A model generated the notes under the pieces. The model did no database searches. It was given only the letters and a program-made list of their open reading frames with translations, and was not told the origin of the DNA. A stretch of DNA of 64,000 nt from an uncultured Litoreibacter sp. GTDB lineage: Bacteria > Pseudomonadota > Alphaproteobacteria > Rhodobacterales > Rhodobacteraceae. The stretch covers positions 620,001-684,000 of the forward strand of contig CANLOU010000003.1 of the NCBI GenBank assembly GCA_947492995.1, written 5' to 3'. The first letter of the stretch is position 1; every line of letters begins with the position of its first letter. Made by a program: the position numbers and the translations under genes. Shown in pieces: positions 15,957-23,868 of the stretch.

Positions 15957-16724
15957 ATGAGCCTTGTCCAAACCGAAATCTCGGACCGCATCGCCCGCGT
16001 GACCCTCACGCGTCCAGACAAAATGAACGCCGTCAGCTTGGATATGCTGGACGCGGTGATTGACGCGGCACATGCCCTGCGCGGCGCGCCGATCAGCTGT
16101 GTTGTGCTGTCCGGGGAGGGCAAGGCGTTTTGCGCCGGCATTGATATTATGTCGCTGTCGGGCCTGCTTGGGCAGGATATGAAGGATGTGTTGGTCAAAC
16201 GAACCCATGGGGATGCGAACCGGTTTCAAGAATTTGCCTTGGCGTGGCGCGCACTTGAGGTGCCGGTTATCGCGGCGCTGCACGGGGTGTGTTTCGGGGC
16301 CGGCCTGCAACTGGCGGCGGCGGCGGATATTCGGGTCGCGGCACCTGACACCAAATTGTCGATCATGGAAATGAAATGGGGCCTGATCCCTGATATGGGC
16401 GGGATGGTCGTGCTGCCACATTTGTTGCGCAGTGACGTGCTGCGGCGGCTGACATATACGGCAGAAATTTTCGACGCGCGTCAGGCGGAAACCTGGGGCC
16501 TTATCACCGAGATTGCCGACGACCCTGCGGCCCGCGCGATGGCGCTTGCGCATCAGATCGCAGGGCAGTCCCCGAGCGCCATAAGTTCGGCCAAGCGGTT
16601 GATAGGTATGGCAGAAACTGGCGCGGAGGCTGATGTCTTGATGGCGGAATCCGTCGAGCAGGCAGGGTTGATCGGGACGCCGGACCAAATGGCGGCAATT
16701 GCGCGCGGGATGGCAAAGACATAG
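15957..16724 (+). CDS. enoyl-CoA hydratase/isomerase (crotonase) family protein
   Basis: 255 residues. Crotonase fold with oxyanion-hole segments GEGKAFCAGIDIMSL (about 55-69) and ALHGVCFGAGLQLAAAADIRVAAPDTKLSIMEMKWGLIPDMGGMVVLPHL (about 103-152). The second catalytic glutamate of true enoyl-CoA hydratases is replaced here by MKWGLIPDMGG, a pattern shared with several uncharacterised crotonases, so hydration, isomerisation or hydrolysis of an acyl-CoA are all possible. A GGCGACC/GGTCGCC hairpin follows. Confidence 0.85.
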   Translation: MSLVQTEISDRIARVTLTRPDKMNAVSLDMLDAVIDAAHALRGAPISCVVLSGEGKAFCAGIDIMSLSGLLGQDMKDVLVKRTHGDANRFQEFALAWRALEVPVIAALHGVCFGAGLQLAAAADIRVAAPDTKLSIMEMKWGLIPDMGGMVVLPHLLRSDVLRRLTYTAEIFDARQAETWGLITEIADDPAARAMALAHQIAGQSPSAISSAKRLIGMAETGAEADVLMAESVEQAGLIGTPDQMAAIARGMAKT

Positions 16725-16751
16725 GCGACCAGAATTTTCATTCCGGTCGCC
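16723..16751 (+). terminator. hairpin after the crotonase gene
   Basis: GGCGACC pairs with GGTCGCC (C allowed in between) across a 14-base loop starting at the stop codon. It is followed by CTGAAAAAAG rather than a T-run. Confidence 0.4.
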
Positions 16752-16841
16752 CTGAAAAAAGATCACTCTCCAAGAGGTCTCCATCCGGTCCGGTCATCGG
16801 CTCTCCAGCCTGTACCGGATCCTCAGCCTAGCACCGACCTA

Positions 16842-16920
16842 TTTCCATTTGGTTAAAAATACTCACATCGCAGCGCCTGCTGTTGGCGGGGGATTTGAGT
16901 ATTTGAAAACCAAATGGAAA
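16842..16920. repeat. inverted pair of the GAGTATTT dispersed repeat
   Basis: The arms 16842-16865 (TTTCCATTTGGTT...ATACTCA) and 16896-16920 (TGAGTATTT...CCAAATGGAAA) are near-perfect reverse complements around a 30-base centre. They lie between the convergent crotonase and valS genes. A further exact copy of the 24-base arm sits at 42856-42879. Confidence 0.85.
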
Positions 16921-16927
16921 CAGGGGC

Positions 16928-19900
16928 TTATCCCAGCTCAGCCAACCTTGCGAGGGCGGCGGACAGCTTGGTGTGCTCTTCTTGGCGGGCGGCGAGATTG
17001 GCTTGGGCTTCCTCGACGACGTCCGGCGGGGCGGAGGCCACGAATTTGGGGTTGTTCAGGCGTCCGCGCAGCCCGCCAAGCTCTTTGTCCAACTTGCCTA
17101 AGCTCTTCTCCAGCCTCGATTTTTCGGCGCTGACGTCGACGATGCCGGCCAGAGGAAGCGCGAAGTTGCCGCCGGCGACGGGGATGGAGACTGACCCTTT
17201 GGGGGCCTCGCCGCGGCTTACATCGCCGAGACGGGCCAGCTTCTTGATGAGGGACGCGTTGTTTTCAAAGGCTTTTTGCCCCAGCGCGTCCAACTCAACC
17301 TGAACCAAGGGCACTTCCAAAGAGGCCGGCACGTTCATCTCGCCACGCGCCGAGCGGACGAATTCGATCAAGGTGATGACCCAGTTCATCTCTCGGTCTG
17401 CATTTTCATCAACCAAATCAGCGGCTTGGTAGGTCGGCCAGTTGGTCACCGCCAGCATCGCATCGCGTTTGAAGGTCTCGGCCCAAAGCTCTTCGGTGAT
17501 GAAGGGCATCGTCGGGTGCAGCATGACCATGCATTGGTCCAAAACCCAGCCCATAACCTCCCGCGTTTCGGCTTTCTGAGCGTCAGAACCGTCGTAAAAT
17601 AAGGGCTTGGACAGCTCGACATACCAGTCGCAGACCTTGCCCCAAACGAATTTATACAGCGCGTCGGCGGCGTCGTTGAAGCGGTAGGCCTCAAGGGCTG
17701 CGTCGACCGTTTCGCGGGCCTTGGCGGTCTCCCCGATGATCCATTTGTTAACGGTTTCGGCGGGATGTGTATTTGATGTGTATTTCGTATGTATTTCATG
17801 CGCATTCGTGTCGGCGCTGTAGACCTCGTTCATTTCCGCAAAGCGCACGGCGTTCCACAGCTTGGTGCCAAAATTGCGGTAGCCCGCGATGCGCTGGGTG
17901 TCGAGCTTCAACACCCCGCCAAGCGAGGCCATCGCCGCGTTGGTGAACCGCAGCGCGTCGGCGCCGAACTCGTCGATGATGTCGAGCGGGTCGACGACGT
18001 TGCCGGTGGATTTCGACATCTTCTTGCCCTTGGCGTCGCGCACGAGGCCGTGGAGGTAGACGGTGTCGAAGGGGACTTGGTCGACGACGGCCAGCTGCAT
18101 CATCATCATGCGGGCGACCCAGAAGAACAGAATGTCCTGACCGGTGATCAGCGTCGAGGTCGGGAAGTATTTTTTGTACTCCTCCGTTTCCTCGGGCCAG
18201 CCCAGCGTGCCGATGGGCCAGAGGCCGGAGGAGAACCATGTGTCGAGGACGTCGGGGTCGCGGAACAACACTGCAGAAGGCGCAGCTATGTCTGCCTCAG
18301 AATGCGATCGCTCTGCGAGATCCCCGAAGAGTTCTTGCGCAATGCCGCTATCTGGTAATTCATCAGGGAAGGGTTCTTTTGGCCAGCCATGTGCCGATCT
18401 GCGCTGCTCCCAGTCCTGTTTATAGGCCGGGCGATCTAGTTCGTAGATCAGATAGTCACCAGTTGGCTTATAGTAATCGTTTGCCAAAGCCTTAACCTCA
18501 TCAATCGAGGCTCCACAGAACACCTTGTGGTTTGAAAAATCTCTCGTCCCGTCTGAGTTAACTGCGGGCCCATACCAAACCGGAATTTGATGCCCCCACC
18601 ACAATTGGCGCGAGATGCACCACGGCTCGATGTTTTCCAGCCAGTGGAAATACACCTTCTTGTCACCCTCAGGCATGATGCGGGTGCGGCCGTCATTGAC
18701 CGCGTCCAGCGCGGGCTGGACGATTTGGGAGGTGTCGACGAACCACTGATCCGTCAGCATCGGCTCGATCACCACTTTGGAGCGGTCGCCGAAAGGCTGC
18801 ATGATGGGTTTGTTTTCAACCATCGGAAAGGTGGGCAAATTGCCCACCCTACGGTCGGGATCGGCCTCGGCCTCTGGGTCGTAGTCGGGGTTGGGGATCA
18901 TCACGGCGAGGCCTTCATCGGTGATGTCCTGGACCACGGCCTTGCGCGCCTCGAACCGGTCGAGGCCGCGATAGGCTTCGGGCACCAGGTTCATGGCGGC
19001 GATCATGGCCTCGTCGAACTCCTGCTCGCCATTGGCGATGGCTTGGGCGATTGCGGCTTCTTCCGCATAGGGTTTGCCGTCGGCGCGCATAGCACCTTTC
19101 GTGTCCATCAGCGAATACATCGGGATGCCGCCGCGTTTGGCGACCTCGTAGTCGTTGAAGTCATGCGCGCCGGTGATTTTCACGGCGCCAGACCCGAAAT
19201 TCATGTCAGGGTAGTCGTCGGTGATAATGGGGATCAGGCGGCGGTGTTCCTTGGGGCCAACCGGAATTTCGCAGAGCTTGCCCACGATGGGGGCATACCG
19301 CGCGTCATCTGGATGCACCGCGACCGCGCCGTCGCCGAGCATGGTTTCGGGCCGCGTCGTGGCGATGGAGATATAGTCTCGGGTTTCGCGCAAAACCTCG
19401 ACGCCGTCCTCGTCCTTCTCGACATATTCATAGGTCTCCCCGCCTGCGAGCGGGTATTTGAAGTGCCACATGTGGCCGGGGGTTTCGACGTTCTCGACCT
19501 CCAGGTCCGAGATCGCGGTTTCGAAATGCGGGTCCCAGTTGACGAGGCGCTTGCCGCGGTAGATCAGGCCCTTGTTGTACATCTCGACAAAGACCTTGAT
19601 GACGGCGTCGTGGAAATTGCCGTCATTGCCTGCGGGCGCGCCGGGGGCGCCGGACATGGTGAAGGCCTCGCGCGAATAGTCACATGACGCACCAAGGCGC
19701 TTGAGCTGGTTGATGATGGTGCCGCCGGATTCGGCCTTCCAGTCCCAGACCTTTTCGAGGAACTTTTCGCGCCCCATCTCGGTGCGTTTGGGCTGCTGCG
19801 TTTCCATCAACTGGCGCTCAACCACCATTTGCGTGGCGATGCCCGCGTGATCCGTGCCGGGCTGCCACAGCGTGTCATAGCCCTGCATCCGCTTCCAGCG

Positions 19901-20098
19901 GATCAGAATGTCCTGCAGCGTGTTGTTGAAGGCGTGGCCCATGTGCAAAACGCCCGTCACATTGGGGGGCGGGATCATGATGCAGAAAGTCTCCGCGCGC
20001 GACGCATTTGCGCCCGCCTTGAAGCAGCCTGCTTTTTCCCAAGCCGCCGACAGCCGCGCCTCGGCCTCCGCCGCATTGAATGTCTTTTCCATCGCCAT
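16928..20098 (-). CDS. valS: valyl-tRNA synthetase
   Basis: 1056 residues. Charges tRNA-Val. Class I signature HMGH (52-55) in [17 protein letters not shown] and KMSKS (about 693-697) in [14 protein letters not shown] are present, as are the editing-domain block ([21 protein letters not shown]) and a C-terminal coiled-coil arm rich in Leu/Lys/Glu. The enzyme is longer than most relatives. Two segments look inserted: about residues 400-425, which encode a REP-like hairpin in frame, and about 540-613 ([14 protein letters not shown]...[11 protein letters not shown]), which uses less GC-rich codons. The start at 20098 (MAMEKTFN) is preferred; the frame is open to 20275 but that part is intergenic in character. 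Confidence 0.95.
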   Translation of the reverse strand: MAMEKTFNAAEAEARLSAAWEKAGCFKAGANASRAETFCIMIPPPNVTGVLHMGHAFNNTLQDILIRWKRMQGYDTLWQPGTDHAGIATQMVVERQLMETQQPKRTEMGREKFLEKVWDWKAESGGTIINQLKRLGASCDYSREAFTMSGAPGAPAGNDGNFHDAVIKVFVEMYNKGLIYRGKRLVNWDPHFETAISDLEVENVETPGHMWHFKYPLAGGETYEYVEKDEDGVEVLRETRDYISIATTRPETMLGDGAVAVHPDDARYAPIVGKLCEIPVGPKEHRRLIPIITDDYPDMNFGSGAVKITGAHDFNDYEVAKRGGIPMYSLMDTKGAMRADGKPYAEEAAIAQAIANGEQEFDEAMIAAMNLVPEAYRGLDRFEARKAVVQDITDEGLAVMIPNPDYDPEAEADPDRRVGNLPTFPMVENKPIMQPFGDRSKVVIEPMLTDQWFVDTSQIVQPALDAVNDGRTRIMPEGDKKVYFHWLENIEPWCISRQLWWGHQIPVWYGPAVNSDGTRDFSNHKVFCGASIDEVKALANDYYKPTGDYLIYELDRPAYKQDWEQRRSAHGWPKEPFPDELPDSGIAQELFGDLAERSHSEADIAAPSAVLFRDPDVLDTWFSSGLWPIGTLGWPEETEEYKKYFPTSTLITGQDILFFWVARMMMMQLAVVDQVPFDTVYLHGLVRDAKGKKMSKSTGNVVDPLDIIDEFGADALRFTNAAMASLGGVLKLDTQRIAGYRNFGTKLWNAVRFAEMNEVYSADTNAHEIHTKYTSNTHPAETVNKWIIGETAKARETVDAALEAYRFNDAADALYKFVWGKVCDWYVELSKPLFYDGSDAQKAETREVMGWVLDQCMVMLHPTMPFITEELWAETFKRDAMLAVTNWPTYQAADLVDENADREMNWVITLIEFVRSARGEMNVPASLEVPLVQVELDALGQKAFENNASLIKKLARLGDVSRGEAPKGSVSIPVAGGNFALPLAGIVDVSAEKSRLEKSLGKLDKELGGLRGRLNNPKFVASAPPDVVEEAQANLAARQEEHTKLSAALARLAELG
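18830..18848. repeat. REP-like inverted repeat inside valS, copy 2
   Basis: GGTGGGCAA-A-TTGCCCACC is a 9-bp perfect stem lying in frame within valS, where it codes for V-G-N-L-P-T (about residues 418-423). It is followed on the plus strand by CTACGG, as in the intergenic copy at 34333 (in inverted order). Confidence 0.8.
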
Positions 20099-20175
20099 GC
20101 CAGAATATCCCAATTCGCTTTGCGCACGGTCTACCCAATGGGCCGGGGAAGGGGAAGGTGGCATCCGGCTGGTTT

Positions 20176-20377
20176 GTGAGTATTTGGGCCAAAACGAAAC
20201 CTGTATACCCGATTTTAACGGTGGGCGGCCTATTCCGGTAGCGCGGTACAGGCGGGAGCGCCGATGGCCGTCCAAGACGAAGCCGCCCCGTCTGACAGGC
20301 CTCGATGTTGCATCGCCCAGTCAGGCGGGGTGCCTTTGCCACGGGGTCAGCTGTTTCGTTTTGGCCAAAATACTCAC
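20176..20377. repeat. 202-bp segment bounded by 25-bp inverted repeats
   Basis: Left arm 20176-20200 and right arm 20353-20377 are 25-bp inverted repeats with one mismatch (GTGAGTATTT[G/T]GGCC, then AAAACGAAAC). The 152-bp interior (20201-20352) holds no convincing gene. The right arm supplies the TGA stop of the HD-domain gene. No target-site duplication is visible. The arms belong to the same family as those at 16842-16920. Confidence 0.8.
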
Positions 20378-20976
20378 TCTTCGGCTGCGGTAAGCGGTTC
20401 GCGGTGGCCGGGTCGGATGACGTCCGGGTTGTAGGGGGCGCGGGCGAAGACCTCGCGGACCATGTTTCGGAAAAATTCAACATCCTCGTGCGGGTAGCCG
20501 GGGTCAAAAGACGCCTGATCCCATCGCTCGCAGAAGGTGGCGCAATCGTCGAAATAGATGTGGCCCCTATAGGCGTCGCGCTTGTGCTGGTTGCCGCCCA
20601 CATGGTGGCCGTAATAGAGCATCTGGAAGTCGCCATGCTTTTCGACCACCCATGTGCATTGCTCCCGCACGAAGGGCTTCAGGATGGCGGCCGCGTATTC
20701 GTCATGATTGTAGGGCGCGAAAATGTCGCCGATGTCATGCAGCAGCGCCGACACCACCCAATCCACATCCGCCCCGTCGCGATGCGCCCGCGTGGCCGAC
20801 TGCAAGGAATGGCCAAGCCGCGTGACCTGATAGCCCGACAGGCTTTCATCCAGCGACACCAGCGCATTGAGCAGCCGGTCGGCGGTGCCGGAGGCATATT
20901 CAACCTCCAACGGGTGCAGCAGGTCATAGTCGGCCTTGTCGCCGTCTTTCATGGCGGTGAATTTGACGCGGTCCAT
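20374..20976 (-). CDS. HD-domain protein, possible mixed-valence diiron oxygenase
   Basis: 200 residues from MDRVKFTAMKDGDK. HD-fold metal ligands are visible: H56 in RLGHSLQSATRAHRDG, the H80-D81 doublet in SALLHDIGD, and further histidines at H91, H114 (EKHGDF) and H124-H125, with Asp residues near 143-153. The H-x-L-Q-x-A segment and the 24-residue gap between H56 and H80 resemble PhnZ/TmpB-type oxygenases more than ordinary phosphohydrolases. In those enzymes an HD protein cleaves the C-P bond after hydroxylation by a partner 2-oxoglutarate oxygenase. The next upstream gene on this strand is just such a PhyH-type oxygenase. The specific substrate is an inference; a plain HD hydrolase remains possible. 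Confidence 0.75.
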   Translation of the reverse strand: MDRVKFTAMKDGDKADYDLLHPLEVEYASGTADRLLNALVSLDESLSGYQVTRLGHSLQSATRAHRDGADVDWVVSALLHDIGDIFAPYNHDEYAAAILKPFVREQCTWVVEKHGDFQMLYYGHHVGGNQHKRDAYRGHIYFDDCATFCERWDQASFDPGYPHEDVEFFRNMVREVFARAPYNPDVIRPGHREPLTAAEE

Positions 20977-21153
20977 CTTGGGGCCTCCATGTTGCACGCA
21001 AAAACCCTGCCGCAGAACATGCGGTGGGGCCAGCCTCTTTGCGACATGGGGCGTCAGAATTTGCCGTCCTCGGTGCGCAGCAGATTACAGATCGCGGTCG
21101 GGGCGTCCGCCAAGGCTCGCTGAGCGGCCGCGACGCCGCGAGGGGCGATGCGA

Positions 21154-22029
21154 TCAGGCGTAGAGACCAGTGTCGTTTTTGGCGCCTTCCATCATCACTT
21201 TGGCCTGCTCCTTGCGGATGGCATCGTAGCGCTCCACCGCGTCGGGTTCGAAATTCGCGGCTGGCGGCGGGATCAGGCTGGCGCGGCCAGATGTGTCTGA
21301 CCCGCGCGCCAGCATGACGTCCGTTTTGCCCTCGGCTGGCACCACATCGGGGCGCATATAGCGCACCACCGCCGCGATGCGGCGATCATCGCTGGTGTTG
21401 GGGCCGGACCCGTGGATCGTCAGCCCGTGATGCAGGCTCATCTGGCCGGGGTGAATTTCGATGTTCACCTTGTCGGCCTCGTCCACGTCAACACGAACCT
21501 CCTGACCCCGCGACAAAAGGTTATTGTCATCATAGGTGTCTTCATGGGGCAGGATGGCCTGCTTGTGAGAGCCGCGCACAAAATCCATGCATCCCGAGGC
21601 CGGGGTGGCGGGCGACAAAGCGATCCACGCCGTCACCAAGCCATCAATGGCCCCCAATCCCCAATAGGTCAGGTCCTGATGCATCGACACGACCTGAGTT
21701 GTACGAGGCTCCTTGATGAAGAATTCCGCCGAGAAGATTAGAATGTCGGGGCCAAGAACCCCCTCCACCGCGTCCAGCACGCCTTTGTGCGTCGCGATGC
21801 GGTGGGCGAGGGGCATCACGATATTGGCGTTGATCCGTTTGTAGGTATTGAGCGGCAATGGCAGGCCCGCATCCAGCCAGTCGCGTTCAATGGCCTCCAG
21901 CTCGGCACGCATGCGCCGTGCTTCGGCAGGCGCCATCACAGGCAGAGGGAACAGATAGCCATCGTCCCAGTATTGGCGCGCCAAGGAGCGGGGCAACGCC
22001 CCATTGTCGAGCATGAGTGAAGAAAGCAT
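21154..22029 (-). CDS. phytanoyl-CoA dioxygenase (PhyH) family oxygenase
   Basis: 291 residues. Fe(II)/2-oxoglutarate oxygenase of the PhyH type. The facial triad is visible as H117-x-D119 in VVSMHQDLTYWGLGA and a distal His in MSLHHGLTIHGSGPNTSDDRRIA, where the Arg would bind 2-oxoglutarate. Members hydroxylate acyl-CoAs, ectoine, or 2-aminoethylphosphonate (PhnY). AAGGAGG lies eight bases before the ATG at 22029. The HD-domain gene follows 177 bp downstream on the same strand. No phosphonate transporter (phnCDE) is seen in the window. Confidence 0.85.
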   Translation of the reverse strand: MLSSLMLDNGALPRSLARQYWDDGYLFPLPVMAPAEARRMRAELEAIERDWLDAGLPLPLNTYKRINANIVMPLAHRIATHKGVLDAVEGVLGPDILIFSAEFFIKEPRTTQVVSMHQDLTYWGLGAIDGLVTAWIALSPATPASGCMDFVRGSHKQAILPHEDTYDDNNLLSRGQEVRVDVDEADKVNIEIHPGQMSLHHGLTIHGSGPNTSDDRRIAAVVRYMRPDVVPAEGKTDVMLARGSDTSGRASLIPPPAANFEPDAVERYDAIRKEQAKVMMEGAKNDTGLYA

Positions 22030-22171
22030 TGGCGGGTCCTCCTTCCCAAACCAAAATGGATTGTTGCGGGGAGGTCTTTTCAGATTGCGACACGGGGTGA
22101 TGTCGCGATTTGGCAAGCGGCGCTGCCGCCGTTATTTGGGTGAGGCGCACACAGGCAGGCCCGGCTTGGGT

Positions 22172-23290
22172 CTACCCGCGCAGCCGTTTCATATCTGGGT
22201 GTCGCACCCAAGGCATGCGCCTGCTCAGGCCGCGCTTGCGCTCAAACAGGCTTTCATGCGCGGTTTCGGACGGGTCCAAGCCCACCTGCCGCGCCCGACG
22301 GCCAAGAAACATCTTGCCCCAGCTGCGAAACGTGCCGACGGAGGGCGCGTTGACGTCCTGCGGATAGCGGTCCTGCCAATTGTCGGGCAGCGGCAATCCG
22401 CAGCTTTCGGCATTTTCCAGCATCCAGACCAGCGGGATATTGGACAAGCCGCGAGCAGGCTCATACCCGGTCAGATGCCCGCCCACATCGCCGTGGCTGC
22501 CCGCAAACCACACCTGTTTGAGCGTGCCTTTGAAATCGGGATCGCTGGCCCACAACACGGGAGAGAACGCCTTGCGGGTTTCGTTCAGCGCCAGCGCGTG
22601 AAACCCGTTGCGCACCGTCTCGCCAAGGTGATGGGAGTGAAATTCATGCTCCACCGGCGAAAATCGCCACAAGATGGGGGCGCGGAAGCCCAGCGCCCGG
22701 ACCGTGTCCCAGACGCCGACCATCTCAACAGGGGCGTCCTCGTGGCAATGTGCCGCGCGGAAGGAGGACGCGACCAAGCTGTCAGGGTCCAAACGGTAAT
22801 GGCGATACGCCTGACGGACGTTGCGTTCCGTCGCATGGTCGGCCTTCAGCAGCCCCACGCGGTCGATGACGCCCGCCAGACTGCGCACCGCGTAGGCCCC
22901 GCGCGAGTAGCCGAATAGAAATATCTTGTCGCCGGGGCGATAGCGCGACGCAATGAAGCCGTAGGCGCGGCGGATCTGGCGGTTGATGCCCACGCCCGCC
23001 AGCACGTCGATGGCGCGCGAAAAGCCCTGCCATTGGATGCCGGCCTCGTATTTCAACGACACCGCCTTGTTGGGGGCCATGCTTGAAATCAGCTGGAACG
23101 TGCGGCCTGCATTGGTCTCGTAGCCTTCCGCCAGCGACGACATGGTGCCGTCAAGAATGATGACATGGGTGACCGGGCCACGCTGCCCCTCAGCCGATGG
23201 ATGCACCGTCTTTTCGCCAGGCCCGAAGCCCGCAAGATGTTTGAGACGGTTCGACATGGACAAGCCATGCCCAAATAGTCTTTTCATCAT
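22172..23290 (-). CDS. DUF2235 family alpha/beta hydrolase
   Basis: About 372 residues. VTHVIILDGTMSSLAEG near the N-terminus and FLFGYSRGAYAVRSLAGVIDRVGLL, with the nucleophile in G-x-S-x-G (GYSRG), define DUF2235. VEMVGVWDTVRALGF and QVWFAGSHGDVGGHLTG supply the expected Asp and His. The family includes the Tle1 phospholipase effectors of type VI secretion. Here no T6SS gene is near, so a housekeeping lipase or peptidoglycan/lipid hydrolase is as likely. The start is uncertain: ATGs at 23305, 23290, 23287 and 23257 all lack a clear ribosome site. Confidence 0.82.
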   Translation of the reverse strand: MMKRLFGHGLSMSNRLKHLAGFGPGEKTVHPSAEGQRGPVTHVIILDGTMSSLAEGYETNAGRTFQLISSMAPNKAVSLKYEAGIQWQGFSRAIDVLAGVGINRQIRRAYGFIASRYRPGDKIFLFGYSRGAYAVRSLAGVIDRVGLLKADHATERNVRQAYRHYRLDPDSLVASSFRAAHCHEDAPVEMVGVWDTVRALGFRAPILWRFSPVEHEFHSHHLGETVRNGFHALALNETRKAFSPVLWASDPDFKGTLKQVWFAGSHGDVGGHLTGYEPARGLSNIPLVWMLENAESCGLPLPDNWQDRYPQDVNAPSVGTFRSWGKMFLGRRARQVGLDPSETAHESLFERKRGLSRRMPWVRHPDMKRLRG

Positions 23291-23382
23291 CTTAGGGAGG
23301 CGCACGGTGGTAGGTCTCTTTCGGCAACGGGTGTCGGCCCAGTTTAGGCCAAGACATCAAGAGCCGCCACCGGATGCCAGGA

Positions 23383-23718
23383 CTAATTCATCAGCGCAAA
23401 CATCACCGATGCCAACCCGTAGCCGATCAGCATTTCCAACACCACAATGTTGAGCATGATGCGCCGGAACCGATGGGCGAGGACCACAAGCAGCAAGGAA
23501 AACAGCAGCAAGTGGAACCCGACCGCAAAGCTCATGGCGGTGAAATAGTAATAGGCGTCCGGCCCGAAATCGGGCTCCAACACCACCTGCGTGTCGACGC
23601 GCGCAGCGAAAGACAGGGGGACGAGGATCAACCCCAGAAGGACGGCCAGAAAGATCTTCCATCCGGAAAATGCGGGGCGAACGGGCGCGGGCTGCGTGTT
23701 TGGATCGGCGTAGGCCAT
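23383..23718 (-). CDS. small membrane protein of unknown function
   Basis: 111 residues with a proline-rich N-terminus (MAYADPNTQPAPVRPAFSG) and three hydrophobic helices (WKIFLAVLLGLILVPLSFAA; FTAMSFAVGFHLLLFSLLLVVLAHRF; IMLNIVVLEMLIGYGLASVMFAL). No family recognised. It stands alone between the DUF2235 gene and the CoxL-like gene. Confidence 0.65.
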   Translation of the reverse strand: MAYADPNTQPAPVRPAFSGWKIFLAVLLGLILVPLSFAARVDTQVVLEPDFGPDAYYYFTAMSFAVGFHLLLFSLLLVVLAHRFRRIMLNIVVLEMLIGYGLASVMFALMN

Positions 23719-23868
23719 GATGCGGCAAGTCTCTTGTAACGCCCCCGTTTGCCAATGAACGGGACAATTTTGGCGAAATTAGGGACAGCTTCGGGACCGT
23801 TTCGCGCCTGCGACGCGCCTGCGACGGGCCTAAAGGGCGCGGCCCTGAGAGCTTGCGCACATGCCGGG

